Below the pieces are notes generated by a model, which did not search any database, had not been told where the DNA came from, and saw nothing but the letters and a program-made list of their open reading frames with translations. From positions 1-53,588 of the forward strand of contig CALZJE010000018.1 in NCBI GenBank assembly GCA_945787715.1: a DNA stretch of 53,588 nt, given 5' to 3'. The position numbers and the translations under genes were made by a program. This DNA comes from an uncultured Ectothiorhodospiraceae bacterium (GTDB taxonomy: Bacteria > Pseudomonadota > Gammaproteobacteria > S012-40). How positions within the stretch are numbered: the first letter of the stretch is position 1; each line of letters begins with the position of its first letter. Of this stretch, positions 17,922-27,291 are shown one piece after another.

Positions 17922-19019
17922 CTAATATTTTTTTCCGCTAAAACTCATAATTGCAGATGCTATACTATCTAATGGCATCTGAGTATCAACTGCGCCTGCT
18001 TCAAAAGCTTCTTTTGGCATACCATATACGATACAACTTTTTTCATCCTGACCAATGGTATAAGCGCCGAAATCATGCATTTCCTTTAATCCTTTAGCAC
18101 CATCATCACCCATACCCGTCATAATAATTCCTAAAGCGTTCTTACCAGCATGTTTTGCCACTGATCGAAACAACACATCGACAGAAGGCCTGTGTCGGCT
18201 CACAAGCGGCCCATCCATTATTTCAACAGTATATTTAAGTCCTACTCGCTTTAAAGTCATGTGTTTGCCACCTGGAGCAATTAACGCTCTACCACCTATC
18301 ACTTCATCACCGTTTTTTGCTTCTTGAACATCTATCGCACAAATTTGATTTAGACGATCTGAAAAAGCTTTTGTAAAATGTTCCGGCATATGTTGCACAA
18401 CAACGATTCCACAACTAGAAACCTCAAGATTTTTTAATACAATCTCCAATGCCTGTGTTCCACCAGTGGAAGTTCCTATTGCGATAATGCCATCGGTATT
18501 TTGGGTAACTCGCTTAGATGCTTTCTGTAGAATAGCATCAGCTGTCAATTTGGGTTGTATCTCTGCAGGTGTAGTATTAATATTCGCTTTCGTTTTTTTG
18601 AGATTTTTTGCTTTGGATGCAGACTTGATAGTATTGAGTATTATTTTATTTTCTTCTGCCAATTTTAATTTGGTCTGAAACTTTGGTTTACAGATTATAT
18701 CGACAGCACCATATGACATTGCTTGCATTGCTGGAGCTGCACCGGATGATACCAAACTAGAACACATCACTACTGGTGTTGGTCTCTCCGACATGATTTT
18801 CTTGAGAAATGTCAAACCATCCATTCTCGGCATTTCTATATCAAGTACAATGACATCTGGCCACTGCTTTTCCATTCGCTTCATAGCAAAAATAGGATCT
18901 GCTACGGCAGCCATCAAATTTAACTCAGAATCAGCAGCAATTAACTCACTTATAACTTGCCTGACAACAGCAGAATCATCGACAATAAGCACTTCTATTT
19001 TTTTGGCTTTACTTGTCAT
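17922..19019 (-). CDS. cheB: Chemotaxis protein-glutamate methylesterase CheB
   Basis: 365 residues. The receiver domain (about 8-130) has Asp14 and Asp15 and the phosphorylation site Asp60 (VIVLDIEMPRMDG). A linker of about 40 lysine-rich residues leads to the methylesterase domain with the catalytic serine in GTSTGGTQAL, the histidine in QHMPEHFT and the aspartate in GMGDDGAKG. It removes methyl groups from receptors and deamidates glutamines once phosphorylated by CheA. Its start overlaps the cheD end by 11 bases. Confidence 0.97.
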   Translation of the reverse strand: MTSKAKKIEVLIVDDSAVVRQVISELIAADSELNLMAAVADPIFAMKRMEKQWPDVIVLDIEMPRMDGLTFLKKIMSERPTPVVMCSSLVSSGAAPAMQAMSYGAVDIICKPKFQTKLKLAEENKIILNTIKSASKAKNLKKTKANINTTPAEIQPKLTADAILQKASKRVTQNTDGIIAIGTSTGGTQALEIVLKNLEVSSCGIVVVQHMPEHFTKAFSDRLNQICAIDVQEAKNGDEVIGGRALIAPGGKHMTLKRVGLKYTVEIMDGPLVSRHRPSVDVLFRSVAKHAGKNALGIIMTGMGDDGAKGLKEMHDFGAYTIGQDEKSCIVYGMPKEAFEAGAVDTQMPLDSIASAIMSFSGKKY

Positions 19020-19479
19020 ATGAGTTCTCCTTTACATACACGGTAATCACCTTGCCTGACTGCCTAAACAGTGAAATTTTTCTTGCGTTTGTACCGCCAA
19101 CATCAGTGCGGCTAATATTGAAACCATGCTCTGTTAATAGTTTAATCACAAAATCCGAGTTTTTTTTACCGATGCTATTCTCCGTGTTTTTAACCAATTC
19201 AGGAAACATATTTCCACCACCAATCACTTCAACATTGTAATCTACAGGCTTTGTTAAACGTGTGGCAATATCAATATGAAGCTTTTTGATCGCACTTTCT
19301 GCAAAACTATAGTCATCTTCAGCACCTTTGCCTGGATGAATTACATGGCACATTCCCGCTATCCGATACCTTGGATGCCATAAAACCGCAGCAACACACG
19401 ATCCTAATAAGGTTTTAATTTCATCATACTGCTCGCCAAAATAAAGTTCTCCAGGATTTAATATGATTTGAGAACTCAT
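19009..19479 (-). CDS. cheD: Chemoreceptor glutamine deamidase CheD
   Basis: 156 residues. The CheD signature is present: TLLGSCVAAVLWHP with the catalytic Cys28, then GMCHVIHPG with His45, and a C-terminal ISLFRQSGKVITVYVKE. CheD deamidates receptor glutamines and in some bacteria interacts with CheC or CheY. No CheC is seen here. It lies 2 bases after cheR and overlaps cheB; the cheR-cheD-cheB order recurs in Che2-type clusters of pseudomonads and vibrios. Confidence 0.95.
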   Translation of the reverse strand: MSSQIILNPGELYFGEQYDEIKTLLGSCVAAVLWHPRYRIAGMCHVIHPGKGAEDDYSFAESAIKKLHIDIATRLTKPVDYNVEVIGGGNMFPELVKNTENSIGKKNSDFVIKLLTEHGFNISRTDVGGTNARKISLFRQSGKVITVYVKENSYDK

Positions 19480-19481
19480 TG

Positions 19482-20324
19482 TTATAGTTTCATATAGATT
19501 GACGGTTTTACTAATTTCACCTTATCAGTGAGACCGTTTAATGATTCAGAGTGACCTACAAATAAATAGCCTTCAGGTCGAATCCGGTCAATAATCTTTG
19601 CAATCAGCTTTTTCTTCGTTTCTTCATCAAAATATATCATCACATTGCGTAAGAAAACGACATCGAAATTTGCAAAACTTGATGGCCAATTTTTCATTAA
19701 ATTCAGGCTTTCAAAGACTAAGTGCTCTTTAACCTTAGGTTGAAACATAACCATACCTTCTTGACTTCGAATGCCTTTCAAACAATATTTAAACATTAGC
19801 TCTTGAGGAATATAATTTTTCTCATCAAGTTGATATCGTCCTAATCGTGCCTCAGCCAACACTTTTGAATTTATATCCGTTCCAATTATTTTCCATGCGC
19901 CATGCAGCTTCAATTCTTCAGCGAGCACCATAGCAATAGTATAGGCTTCTTGTCCGGTTGAACTTGCTGCACTCCAAACATTAAAAGCCTGGCTGCTTGA
20001 AATATTCGGAAGTATATCCGTCTTCATGAAGTCAAAATGTTGCTCTTCTCTGAAAAAATAGGTTTCATTTGTTGTTAAAAGATCGACAACAACCTGCAGC
20101 TCTTTTTTATCTTTACTTTGGGTAACGTGTTTATGATACTGTTCAAAAGTAGGCATCTCTAAACATCGTAATCGAGTTGTAAGCCTTCCTTCAACCAAAG
20201 ATACTTTTGAAGAAGAGAGGGATATACCAGCTTCATCGTAGATAAGTGTTCGAAATGCATCAAATGTCTTCGTCGATAACTTAGGCGAACTAGAAGTATG
20301 TACTTGTTGTTTTTTGGCTAACAT
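19482..20324 (-). CDS. cheR: Chemoreceptor methyltransferase CheR
   Basis: 280 residues from the start MLAKKQQVHTSSSPKL. The N-terminal helical domain covers about 15-85; the SAM-binding domain shows NVWSAASSTGQEAYTIAMVL, IIGTDINSKVLAEAR and VVFLRNVMIYFDEETKKKL. It methylates receptor glutamates. A start 33 bases upstream would overlap the cheW end; the ATG at 20324 lies 8 bases after the cheW stop and is preferred. A receptor in the same operon ends in a pentapeptide-like DFVSF (see 20978-22945) that could dock this enzyme. Confidence 0.95.
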   Translation of the reverse strand: MLAKKQQVHTSSSPKLSTKTFDAFRTLIYDEAGISLSSSKVSLVEGRLTTRLRCLEMPTFEQYHKHVTQSKDKKELQVVVDLLTTNETYFFREEQHFDFMKTDILPNISSSQAFNVWSAASSTGQEAYTIAMVLAEELKLHGAWKIIGTDINSKVLAEARLGRYQLDEKNYIPQELMFKYCLKGIRSQEGMVMFQPKVKEHLVFESLNLMKNWPSSFANFDVVFLRNVMIYFDEETKKKLIAKIIDRIRPEGYLFVGHSESLNGLTDKVKLVKPSIYMKL

Positions 20325-20331
20325 AACTTTA

Positions 20332-20880
20332 TTAACTATTCTCACTTTCAAAAGCAACCAACTCTGAAAGCTCTCTAATCGACAAAACTTCTTCTATTTG
20401 AAGAAGTACAATAAACTTTTCGTCTTTTTTAAGCATCCCCATTACGAACTCCGGCTGAATCTCGGCACCAAAAGACGGCGCAGGAAGTATTTGATCAGAA
20501 AATACATCCTGTACTTCATTAATTTCGTCTACAACAAATCCCAGTTCGATTTGTTCTTCTTCATACTCAATATCAACAATAATGATACAAGTACGTTTTG
20601 ATATAGGTCTTTTTTCCATTCCAATCCGAATCGCCATATCTATAACTGGAACAACATTGCCGCGTAAATTAATCACACCACGTACATTCTCATGTGTAAT
20701 GGGTATATTAGTGATCTGGCAATACTCAATAATTTCTTTTACGCGAAATACTTCTGTCCCGAATATGTGATCATTGATACGGAATGTAAGGTATTTCTCA
20801 ACATTTCGATTCGTCTCATTTACCGTATCTGACTGCATGTCGACCGAGGTTTCGTCTAGGGTTAATGCATGCTCAGTCAT
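20332..20880 (-). CDS. cheW: CheW coupling protein
   Basis: 182 residues. A short acidic N-terminus is followed by a CheW domain: EKYLTFRINDHIFGTEVFRV, then NIPITHENVRGVINLRGNVV, TCIIIVDIEYEEEQIELGFV and the closing FIVLLQIEEVLS. It bridges receptors and CheA. It sits between the long-tailed receptor and cheR, and its last codons abut the cheR start, so translation is probably coupled. This is the more canonical of the two CheW proteins here. Confidence 0.95.
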   Translation of the reverse strand: MTEHALTLDETSVDMQSDTVNETNRNVEKYLTFRINDHIFGTEVFRVKEIIEYCQITNIPITHENVRGVINLRGNVVPVIDMAIRIGMEKRPISKRTCIIIVDIEYEEEQIELGFVVDEINEVQDVFSDQILPAPSFGAEIQPEFVMGMLKKDEKFIVLLQIEEVLSIRELSELVAFESENS

Positions 20881-20977
20881 ATTCCTGCTCCTATGTTTAA
20901 TTGGGATTTGTATACAATAACTCTCATCCCGTTTAATATCTATTTAGCGAACAAACGTGTTTTGTTAGAACAAATAT

Positions 20978-22945
20978 TCAAAAACTTACAAAATCTTTTT
21001 CAATATCGCTGAGTTTAATATCAAAAATTGAATCATCGTTTTTCTTTGAAGAAGCCTGTTTAGGTTTCTTCGATCCTTCATGATTAACCTTTGTGACATT
21101 TAATTCGCTGTCTGGTCTCTTTATCGAATCTCGATTTAATGGTGCTGATCTTGTTTTATTCAGATGAGTTGTTTTTTGTCGATCGACATTCTGATCACTT
21201 TGTTTTATAGCAGCGGAAACGCGCGGCTTCATAATCTTTTCAGAGACTTTATTTACTTTTTCAACCGCAGTTGTTTTACGAGTTTTGGGCAACGATTCTT
21301 GATTTTGTTGAACAGCTTTTTGAGCCATCTTTTTAGTTCTGGCGTTATTTTCTTCAGTCTTAATTGCAGAATTCTTATTGCCTGGAATAGATTCATTATC
21401 GTTGGAACCTATACCACTCTTAGTTTTTAAACCCAAACGCCCAGCAGGCAATTTATTTTTACCCTGTATTTTGTCCACCGAATCATCGTTATTTACAATC
21501 TGCATGTTAACATCATTCAATTGTGCATGGAGAAAGCCAGAACTTTCAATGTCAAGTGACTCAATAATCAGTTTTACATCTCTTAATTGACCACCAATAT
21601 CTGACGCGAGATTTGATAATTCTACAGATGCAGTAGCCCCATGAGTTGCAGTTCTATCCAACTTGCTTATATCAATATTAATTTGGTTAACACTATTTGA
21701 TTGCTCAATCGATGAACTATTAATTTCACTGATTAACTCAGCTGTTTTCTGGATATTAGGTACAATGCTGCCAATTAATTCACCAGCATTCTCAGATATT
21801 TTCACGCTATTCAACGATAGTTCACTAATTTCTTTAGCAGCAATTTGGCTTCTTTCTGCTAGCTTTCTTACTTCATCCGCTACAACGGCGAATCCTTTAC
21901 CTTGCTCCCCAGCTCTAGCAGCTTCAATAGCAGCGTTCAACGCTAGTAAATTCGTTTTGTATGCAATATCCTCTATTACACCAATCTTAGAAGAAATGTT
22001 ATGCATAGCATCAACAGTATTATTCACTGCTGCTCCACCTTCTTCAGTGTGGGCCGACGTTTCAATAGCAATTTTAGATGTATTGTTAGCGTTCTCGGTG
22101 TTTTGATTAATTGAAGTTGCAAGTTGCAACAGCGATGTGCTCGTTTGTTCTATGCTGGAAGCTTGCTCACTTGAAGATTGACTAAGTGATTTTGAAGTGT
22201 CACTGACTTTGGTTATTGCATCCGATATTTTTTCAATCCCATTTTTAGCATCATCCAACACCTTGTTTATTCTTGCAGAAAAGGTATCAAACAATCTCTC
22301 AGTTTCATTGATGCTAGATTTATTACTCGTATTTAAAGTTTCTTCATCTGATATTGACATCATTAATTTCAATCTTTCATTAATGCGTTTTAGAGGAGCC
22401 ACATGAGAAGATAGATAAATAGATCTAAACAAGTATAAGGATATAAGTAATAGCAGAATAACTATAAATGAAGATGTCATTACATAGTCATTAAAAACAC
22501 CAGTGGATTTATTGATTGTATGAAGTTCAGCTAATATGGCAGCCTCTACTGCGAAGGCAGATGAAAGGAATTCACTGATCTCAGCAATTGATAATTCACC
22601 ATCTGCATTGTGTTGTTCACTCAATTCTTCCTTGAGTTTAGTGACTTCTTCGGAAAGCCTTGCCATCTGCTTACTAATTTCTTCATTATTGAAGGAGAAA
22701 GCAGAAACATTAGTAATATCTTCGATATGTTCAATTAGTGCGTCTTCTCTAATACCCATTGAAGTCAATTCTTTGAGCGTATTTAGTTTTTCTAAGTATG
22801 ATAAGTGATTATTTTCAACACCTGTCGACAGAGTCGTTTGCTGCTTACTAACAACAATATTGTAAATCCCATAACAGGCGAATAGCAGTATCGAAAGCGC
22901 AATAAATAACTGCTTGCTAGACATAAATAAAACATGTGGTTTCAT
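20978..22945 (-). CDS. Chemoreceptor with a long basic tail and C-terminal pentapeptide-like motif
   Basis: 655 residues. Two membrane segments (about 11-29 and 153-176) flank a periplasmic domain of about 120 residues; the segment after the second resembles a degenerate HAMP. The signalling hairpin tip is at about 320-350 ([20 protein letters not shown]). After the coiled coil ends near 470 there are about 180 residues of low-complexity sequence rich in Lys, Asn, Ser and Arg, finishing KDFVSF. The last five, DFVSF, fit the x-[aromatic]-x-x-[aromatic] pattern of CheR/CheB tethering pentapeptides such as NWETF. This makes it a likely adaptation platform for the CheR and CheB encoded next to it. 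The tail length is unusual. Confidence 0.9.
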   Translation of the reverse strand: MKPHVLFMSSKQLFIALSILLFACYGIYNIVVSKQQTTLSTGVENNHLSYLEKLNTLKELTSMGIREDALIEHIEDITNVSAFSFNNEEISKQMARLSEEVTKLKEELSEQHNADGELSIAEISEFLSSAFAVEAAILAELHTINKSTGVFNDYVMTSSFIVILLLLISLYLFRSIYLSSHVAPLKRINERLKLMMSISDEETLNTSNKSSINETERLFDTFSARINKVLDDAKNGIEKISDAITKVSDTSKSLSQSSSEQASSIEQTSTSLLQLATSINQNTENANNTSKIAIETSAHTEEGGAAVNNTVDAMHNISSKIGVIEDIAYKTNLLALNAAIEAARAGEQGKGFAVVADEVRKLAERSQIAAKEISELSLNSVKISENAGELIGSIVPNIQKTAELISEINSSSIEQSNSVNQINIDISKLDRTATHGATASVELSNLASDIGGQLRDVKLIIESLDIESSGFLHAQLNDVNMQIVNNDDSVDKIQGKNKLPAGRLGLKTKSGIGSNDNESIPGNKNSAIKTEENNARTKKMAQKAVQQNQESLPKTRKTTAVEKVNKVSEKIMKPRVSAAIKQSDQNVDRQKTTHLNKTRSAPLNRDSIKRPDSELNVTKVNHEGSKKPKQASSKKNDDSIFDIKLSDIEKDFVSF

Positions 22946-22984
22946 GTATAATAATTACCTATTTACTTTGTTATCATGCCAGTT

Positions 22985-25291
22985 TCAATGAAGAGATGTA
23001 CTACTTTGTGAAGGATTTATATTACTCTCAACATGTGGCAATACTCGAGTTGCTCGTTGTATTAAGTTGGGAACGTCAATAATCACTGCCACAGCACCAC
23101 TTCCAAGAATGGTTGCGCCACTCACACCTTTCAGGTTTTGAAGTATTTTACCCAATGGTTTGATGACAGTTTGTAACTCTCCCAATAGCTCATCTACAAC
23201 AAAACCTGCTTTATGATCACCACACTGAACAACGACTATACTTTTGTGGTTTGGCTCTTTACCCTCTTCTTTAAAGTAGTCTCTCAAGCGGATAAACGGC
23301 AGAACCTCTCCTCTTAAATTGATATATCCTTGTGTCTGCTCGTGAACATCATCTTCTTCTGATAAATCAATACATTCATGCACCATATCGAGCGGAATAA
23401 CATAAGAGGAATCACCCACTTTCACCAGAAATCCATCAATAATTGCGAGTGTTAATGGGAGACGAATGCTTACCGTAGAGCCTTTACCCATTTCGGAATC
23501 AACATCCACAGTGCCGCGAAGGGCATGGATGTTCTGTTTTACCACATCCATGCCAACACCACGTCCAGATAAATTCGTCACCGTTTCCGCTGTCGAAAAA
23601 CCCGGCTCAAATATGAGTTTGTATATTTCATGGTCACTTAGAACCTGTCCTGATGAAATGAGATTTCTATCCAGTGCTTTTGCCAGTATTTTTTCTTTAT
23701 CTAAACCGCGCCCATCATCTTTCACTTCAATAACAATAAAGCCTGAATCATGGAAGGCATTGAGACTTAAATTGCCATTTTCTGATTTACCAGACTTTAG
23801 CCGGTCTTCACCTTGTTCAATGCCATGATCCATTGCATTTCTTACCAAATGCATTAATGGATCTGAAATTCGTTCAACCACCGTTTTATCCAACTCTGTT
23901 TCAGCTCCATTGATCGAAAGATCAATTTCCTTTCCTAAATCCTTACTCACATCCCGGACCACACGTTTAAATCGAGAGAATGTTTCTCCAATTTGTACCA
24001 TGCGTAAATTAAGCGCACTATCTCGGATTTCTTCTACGAGATGGCTAACGCTAGAAACAGCTTCTATAAGTGTTTCATCATTAATTCTATTAGCGAGCAT
24101 ATTGGTTGTAGCACCGGCAATGACTAATTCACCGACGAGATTAATTAACACATCAAGTTTTTCCGCATCTACTTTTAATATACGATTGGGCTGGACGAAT
24201 TTTGATTTTTCAACGGCAACATTTTGAGTCTTAGTTTCTATAGGCAGATTGTTTTCTTTGTTGTTTTCAGTTTCACTTGTTGCGTCTGACTCATCGAGAC
24301 TGAAATCCCCTGTCTGCTTCTTTAATGCGACATCAACTAGCTCTTTATGTATTAAATTATTCTCAACCAATAATTCTTCTAATTTTGGAATATCTTCTCC
24401 AGAGGATTCGTCAGCAACAAGTCGTTCTTGTTCCTCCAATACTTCATCAAGCTCAGTTAACGTTAGCGCGCCACTAGCAACAAGAATTTCTCCCAACGCC
24501 ATGTTGCTTTCAGGCAAATCACTAATGACACGAGCATAGCGATTAATACTGGCTTTTGGTGATAATATATGGATTTTACACATATCCCTGACAAACTCGA
24601 ATACCTGCTCAATTTTTTGTTTATTTTGAGAACAACTATAGTTAATTTCAAATCCTAGGTAACAGTCTTCAGGATTAAACGAATCATCTATTGGCAAACG
24701 GTCAAACATCGTTGTAATTAGGTCGATACTTCCAATTTTATTCAAATACATGAGAAAGGAACTAGGATCCATTCCATTTTGTAAAACATCAGTGTCGAAT
24801 CTTAAAGAAATATGCCACCATGCAGTTTCAACGGTTGGTCCTACTTCTTGCTCACCATCTTCACTATCTTCACCATCATGCTCATCCAGTTCAGGCACAA
24901 ATTCTTTAACTTCAATATATTTACAAAGTAAACCACGTAATGAAAGTTCTTTTTCCTTTGATTCTGCACTTATCGGCGTATTATTTATAGCATGTTCAAC
25001 AAGTATTTTAGTATGGTCTGCACATTCCAGAAGCAATGCAATCAATTCATCATTCGCAGAAATTTCCCCATCACGCATCTTATCGAGCAGATTTTCCATA
25101 ATGTGGGTAAAACTTACGACATCATCAAAGCCAAAAACGCCAGATGTACCTTTGATGGTATGCATAGAACGGAAAACTGATGCGATGAAATCAGGATTTT
25201 CCGGTTCTTTTTCCATCTGCAACAAAACATCTTCCATTGTCGTCAACAGATCATCGCATTCTTGCTTAAAAGTCTCTTCTGGTGTACTCAT
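22985..25291 (-). CDS. cheA: Chemotaxis histidine kinase CheA
   Basis: 768 residues. The P1 Hpt domain has the phosphorylation site His44 (RSMHTIKGTSG). An extended middle region (about 140-355) is acidic and includes a block ILVASGALTLTELDEVLEEQ, which is not a standard P2. P3 dimerisation starts near 365 (RILKVDAEKLDVLINLVGEL). The P4 ATPase shows HLVRNAMDHGIE (N box), VKDDGRGLD (G1) and LSGRGVGMDVVKQNI (G2). P5 is a CheW-like domain (INLRGEVLPFIRL). It passes phosphate to CheY, CheB and possibly CheV. It is 43 bases after the STAS gene and 39 bases before the long-tailed receptor. Confidence 0.97.
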   Translation of the reverse strand: MSTPEETFKQECDDLLTTMEDVLLQMEKEPENPDFIASVFRSMHTIKGTSGVFGFDDVVSFTHIMENLLDKMRDGEISANDELIALLLECADHTKILVEHAINNTPISAESKEKELSLRGLLCKYIEVKEFVPELDEHDGEDSEDGEQEVGPTVETAWWHISLRFDTDVLQNGMDPSSFLMYLNKIGSIDLITTMFDRLPIDDSFNPEDCYLGFEINYSCSQNKQKIEQVFEFVRDMCKIHILSPKASINRYARVISDLPESNMALGEILVASGALTLTELDEVLEEQERLVADESSGEDIPKLEELLVENNLIHKELVDVALKKQTGDFSLDESDATSETENNKENNLPIETKTQNVAVEKSKFVQPNRILKVDAEKLDVLINLVGELVIAGATTNMLANRINDETLIEAVSSVSHLVEEIRDSALNLRMVQIGETFSRFKRVVRDVSKDLGKEIDLSINGAETELDKTVVERISDPLMHLVRNAMDHGIEQGEDRLKSGKSENGNLSLNAFHDSGFIVIEVKDDGRGLDKEKILAKALDRNLISSGQVLSDHEIYKLIFEPGFSTAETVTNLSGRGVGMDVVKQNIHALRGTVDVDSEMGKGSTVSIRLPLTLAIIDGFLVKVGDSSYVIPLDMVHECIDLSEEDDVHEQTQGYINLRGEVLPFIRLRDYFKEEGKEPNHKSIVVVQCGDHKAGFVVDELLGELQTVIKPLGKILQNLKGVSGATILGSGAVAVIIDVPNLIQRATRVLPHVESNINPSQSSTSLH

Positions 25292-25333
25292 AACTACGTC
25301 CTACTCTCAATTACTACTGTTAATTCGCCATTA

Positions 25334-25630
25334 CTATTGCTTGATGAATATACCGCTCACCCCAAATAACTGAAATAAATCCAGTACTGGCTCACTACAT
25401 TTTTTTAAATTAAGCATCTTGTTTTGCTCAAAGCTTTTTAATTTATGATGGAGCAATACTTGAAAACACGCTGTATCAATTTCAGTGACATTTTCCATAT
25501 CAAGATAAATTTCTTGATAGTTATTTTGTTTTTCTTCTAATAACTGATGAAACTCAGTGGCACGATATATGGTTAATTCTCCCTCCACTGACAGCTCGCA
25601 ACTACCCTCTGCTTTTTGAACCACATTCAT
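25334..25630 (-). CDS. STAS-domain protein of the chemosensory operon
   Basis: 98 residues, the size of a single STAS domain. The alternating strands and helices include YRATEFHQLL, IYLDMENVTEIDTACFQVLL and a C-terminal DLFQLFGVSGIF, a pattern like anti-sigma-factor antagonists, where a Ser or Thr after the DT position can be phosphorylated. STAS proteins recur between cheY and cheA in F7-class chemosensory clusters, with no clear mechanism that I know of. It lies 42 bases before cheA and 25 bases after cheY. Confidence 0.85.
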   Translation of the reverse strand: MNVVQKAEGSCELSVEGELTIYRATEFHQLLEEKQNNYQEIYLDMENVTEIDTACFQVLLHHKLKSFEQNKMLNLKKCSEPVLDLFQLFGVSGIFIKQ

Positions 25631-25655
25631 ATCTATTGCCTCCTGAGATATTTAA

Positions 25656-26024
25656 CTATGCGGGTAACAATTTTGAAATTGCATCTAACATTTGAGCCGG
25701 CTTGAAGGGTTTCACCATCCAGGCTCTAACTCCATACTCTTTACCTGCATTTTTTTTGTCCTCACCTGATTCTGTGGTTAACATTATAACGGGCGTAAAT
25801 TTATACTCAGGCATTGATTTAATAGTTTTCACCATTGTGAGGCCATCCATAATAGGCATATTCACATCGCTGACGATAAGGTGTATCTTGTTACCTTTGA
25901 GCTTATCCAAACCATCTTGTCCATCACAACCCTCAATGACAGTATATCCACCACCTTTCAATGCTATTGCTACCACCTGACGTAAAGATGCTGAATCATC
26001 TACTACTAAAATTGTTTTTGACAT
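25656..26024 (-). CDS. cheY: Response regulator CheY
   Basis: 122 residues, a lone receiver domain. Asp9 and Asp10 (VVDDSASLRQ), phosphoacceptor Asp53 (LIVSDVNMPIMDG), the conserved Thr in VIMLTTES and Lys in WMVKPFKP are all present. It carries the signal from CheA, either to the flagellar motor or to another target. It follows the short receptor-like gene and precedes the STAS gene. In related F7-type clusters the CheY does not always act on the motor, so its target is open. Confidence 0.96.
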   Translation of the reverse strand: MSKTILVVDDSASLRQVVAIALKGGGYTVIEGCDGQDGLDKLKGNKIHLIVSDVNMPIMDGLTMVKTIKSMPEYKFTPVIMLTTESGEDKKNAGKEYGVRAWMVKPFKPAQMLDAISKLLPA

Positions 26025-26055
26025 TACTGTTTCCTCTTACCTGTTTCCAGACGAA

Positions 26056-27153
26056 TTAAAAAAACTCCAACCCACCGTCATTCTCGGAATCAACTTTTTC
26101 ACCCTGATGTATATTTCTTTCTTCATCTGTTGTATAACTATTTTCGAGTGTATCCATTAGCTTTTGCGAATGAAATTTCACATCGTTACTATTCATACCG
26201 ATCTTCACAAAGTCAGCATATTCGTGCAGTCCATCACAAGCATGAATGAGTATTTGGCTAACCCTATCCTGGAATTGCAGCGCAACAAGTAGATCATTAA
26301 TTTCAGAAGCTATTCCTGCATTTTCTTCCGTCAAAATATCAGTAGATTTTGCTAAACCTTCGGTAACAAGATGCAGTTGCAACATGACTTTCTCAATAAC
26401 ATCTCTGCCCTCTTCTTCACGCTTGAGGTCTTTTTCCATACTACTCATTGCTTCTTCTAGTGTTCTTTCTACAGAGTTGTTGAACTCCTTGACCTTAATT
26501 GCGATTTTCTTTCCTGCTTCACCCGACTTTACCGATAACTCCCTCACCTCATCAGCAACAACTGCGAAACCTCGACCAAACTCACCTGCCCTGGCGGCTT
26601 CAATTGCGGCATTTAGCGCTAACAAATTAGTTTGTGATGCAATCTGCTCAACGGCCTCTGCCATATTGTTCAGGTCGCCAGTACCAGCTGCCAAATATTT
26701 TAAATTTTCCAGCGATTCTTGCCGGGCCATTGTCGCTTCATTCATCCCTTCAACTAATGTTGTTAACTGACGTTGACTTTCTGAAAAAACATCCGTCATA
26801 TCTCCTGAGTCATCTGTACCATTTGTGCGGCACACATCTTCAGAAGCTTGTTTTGAAACATTTATTCTTGATACGATTTCGCCAAAGCGATTTGCCATAT
26901 CCGTAATCGCTTTCTCGACTTGCTCACGAGAATTATCAACTTGACGAGTAATGATAACGACGACTTTTTTACTAATCTCTTCAAACTCTTCCAGCTTCAA
27001 TTTATCAGTATTTTCATCGTCACTTACCACTACCCCATCATTCGTGACTCGTAAATTATCAACAACTTTATTTACTTTGCTATTTTTTGAAAAATAGAAA
27101 CCGAGTAGAATCCCCACTATTATTGATATTGATGCGATAATAAAATAATCCAT
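26056..27153 (-). CDS. Short receptor-like protein with one membrane anchor and no sensor domain
   Basis: 365 residues from [14 protein letters not shown], chosen because AGGG lies 7 bases before this ATG; an upstream ATG at 27240 would add 29 residues without a clear ribosome site. One membrane segment (about 2-20) is followed directly by a cytoplasmic part without periplasmic sensor or HAMP. The receptor hairpin tip is present ([20 protein letters not shown]), and the C-terminal block [20 protein letters not shown] recurs in short receptors of this class. It ends GGLEFF, which does not fit the pentapeptide pattern. It opens the set cheY-STAS-cheA and may signal from inside the cell. Confidence 0.88.
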   Translation of the reverse strand: MDYFIIASISIIVGILLGFYFSKNSKVNKVVDNLRVTNDGVVVSDDENTDKLKLEEFEEISKKVVVIITRQVDNSREQVEKAITDMANRFGEIVSRINVSKQASEDVCRTNGTDDSGDMTDVFSESQRQLTTLVEGMNEATMARQESLENLKYLAAGTGDLNNMAEAVEQIASQTNLLALNAAIEAARAGEFGRGFAVVADEVRELSVKSGEAGKKIAIKVKEFNNSVERTLEEAMSSMEKDLKREEEGRDVIEKVMLQLHLVTEGLAKSTDILTEENAGIASEINDLLVALQFQDRVSQILIHACDGLHEYADFVKIGMNSNDVKFHSQKLMDTLENSYTTDEERNIHQGEKVDSENDGGLEFF

Positions 27154-27291
27154 CGTTTTCCCTAACCACAGTGTAATGCTTCCTTGCATCAAACCTGCCG
27201 CTGTGGGCATCCAGAAATTGCGATTAATAATATTTAGCACTTTTAATCCTCAAGACTACCAATTTTTATCAACTACAACTATCACATCAAA

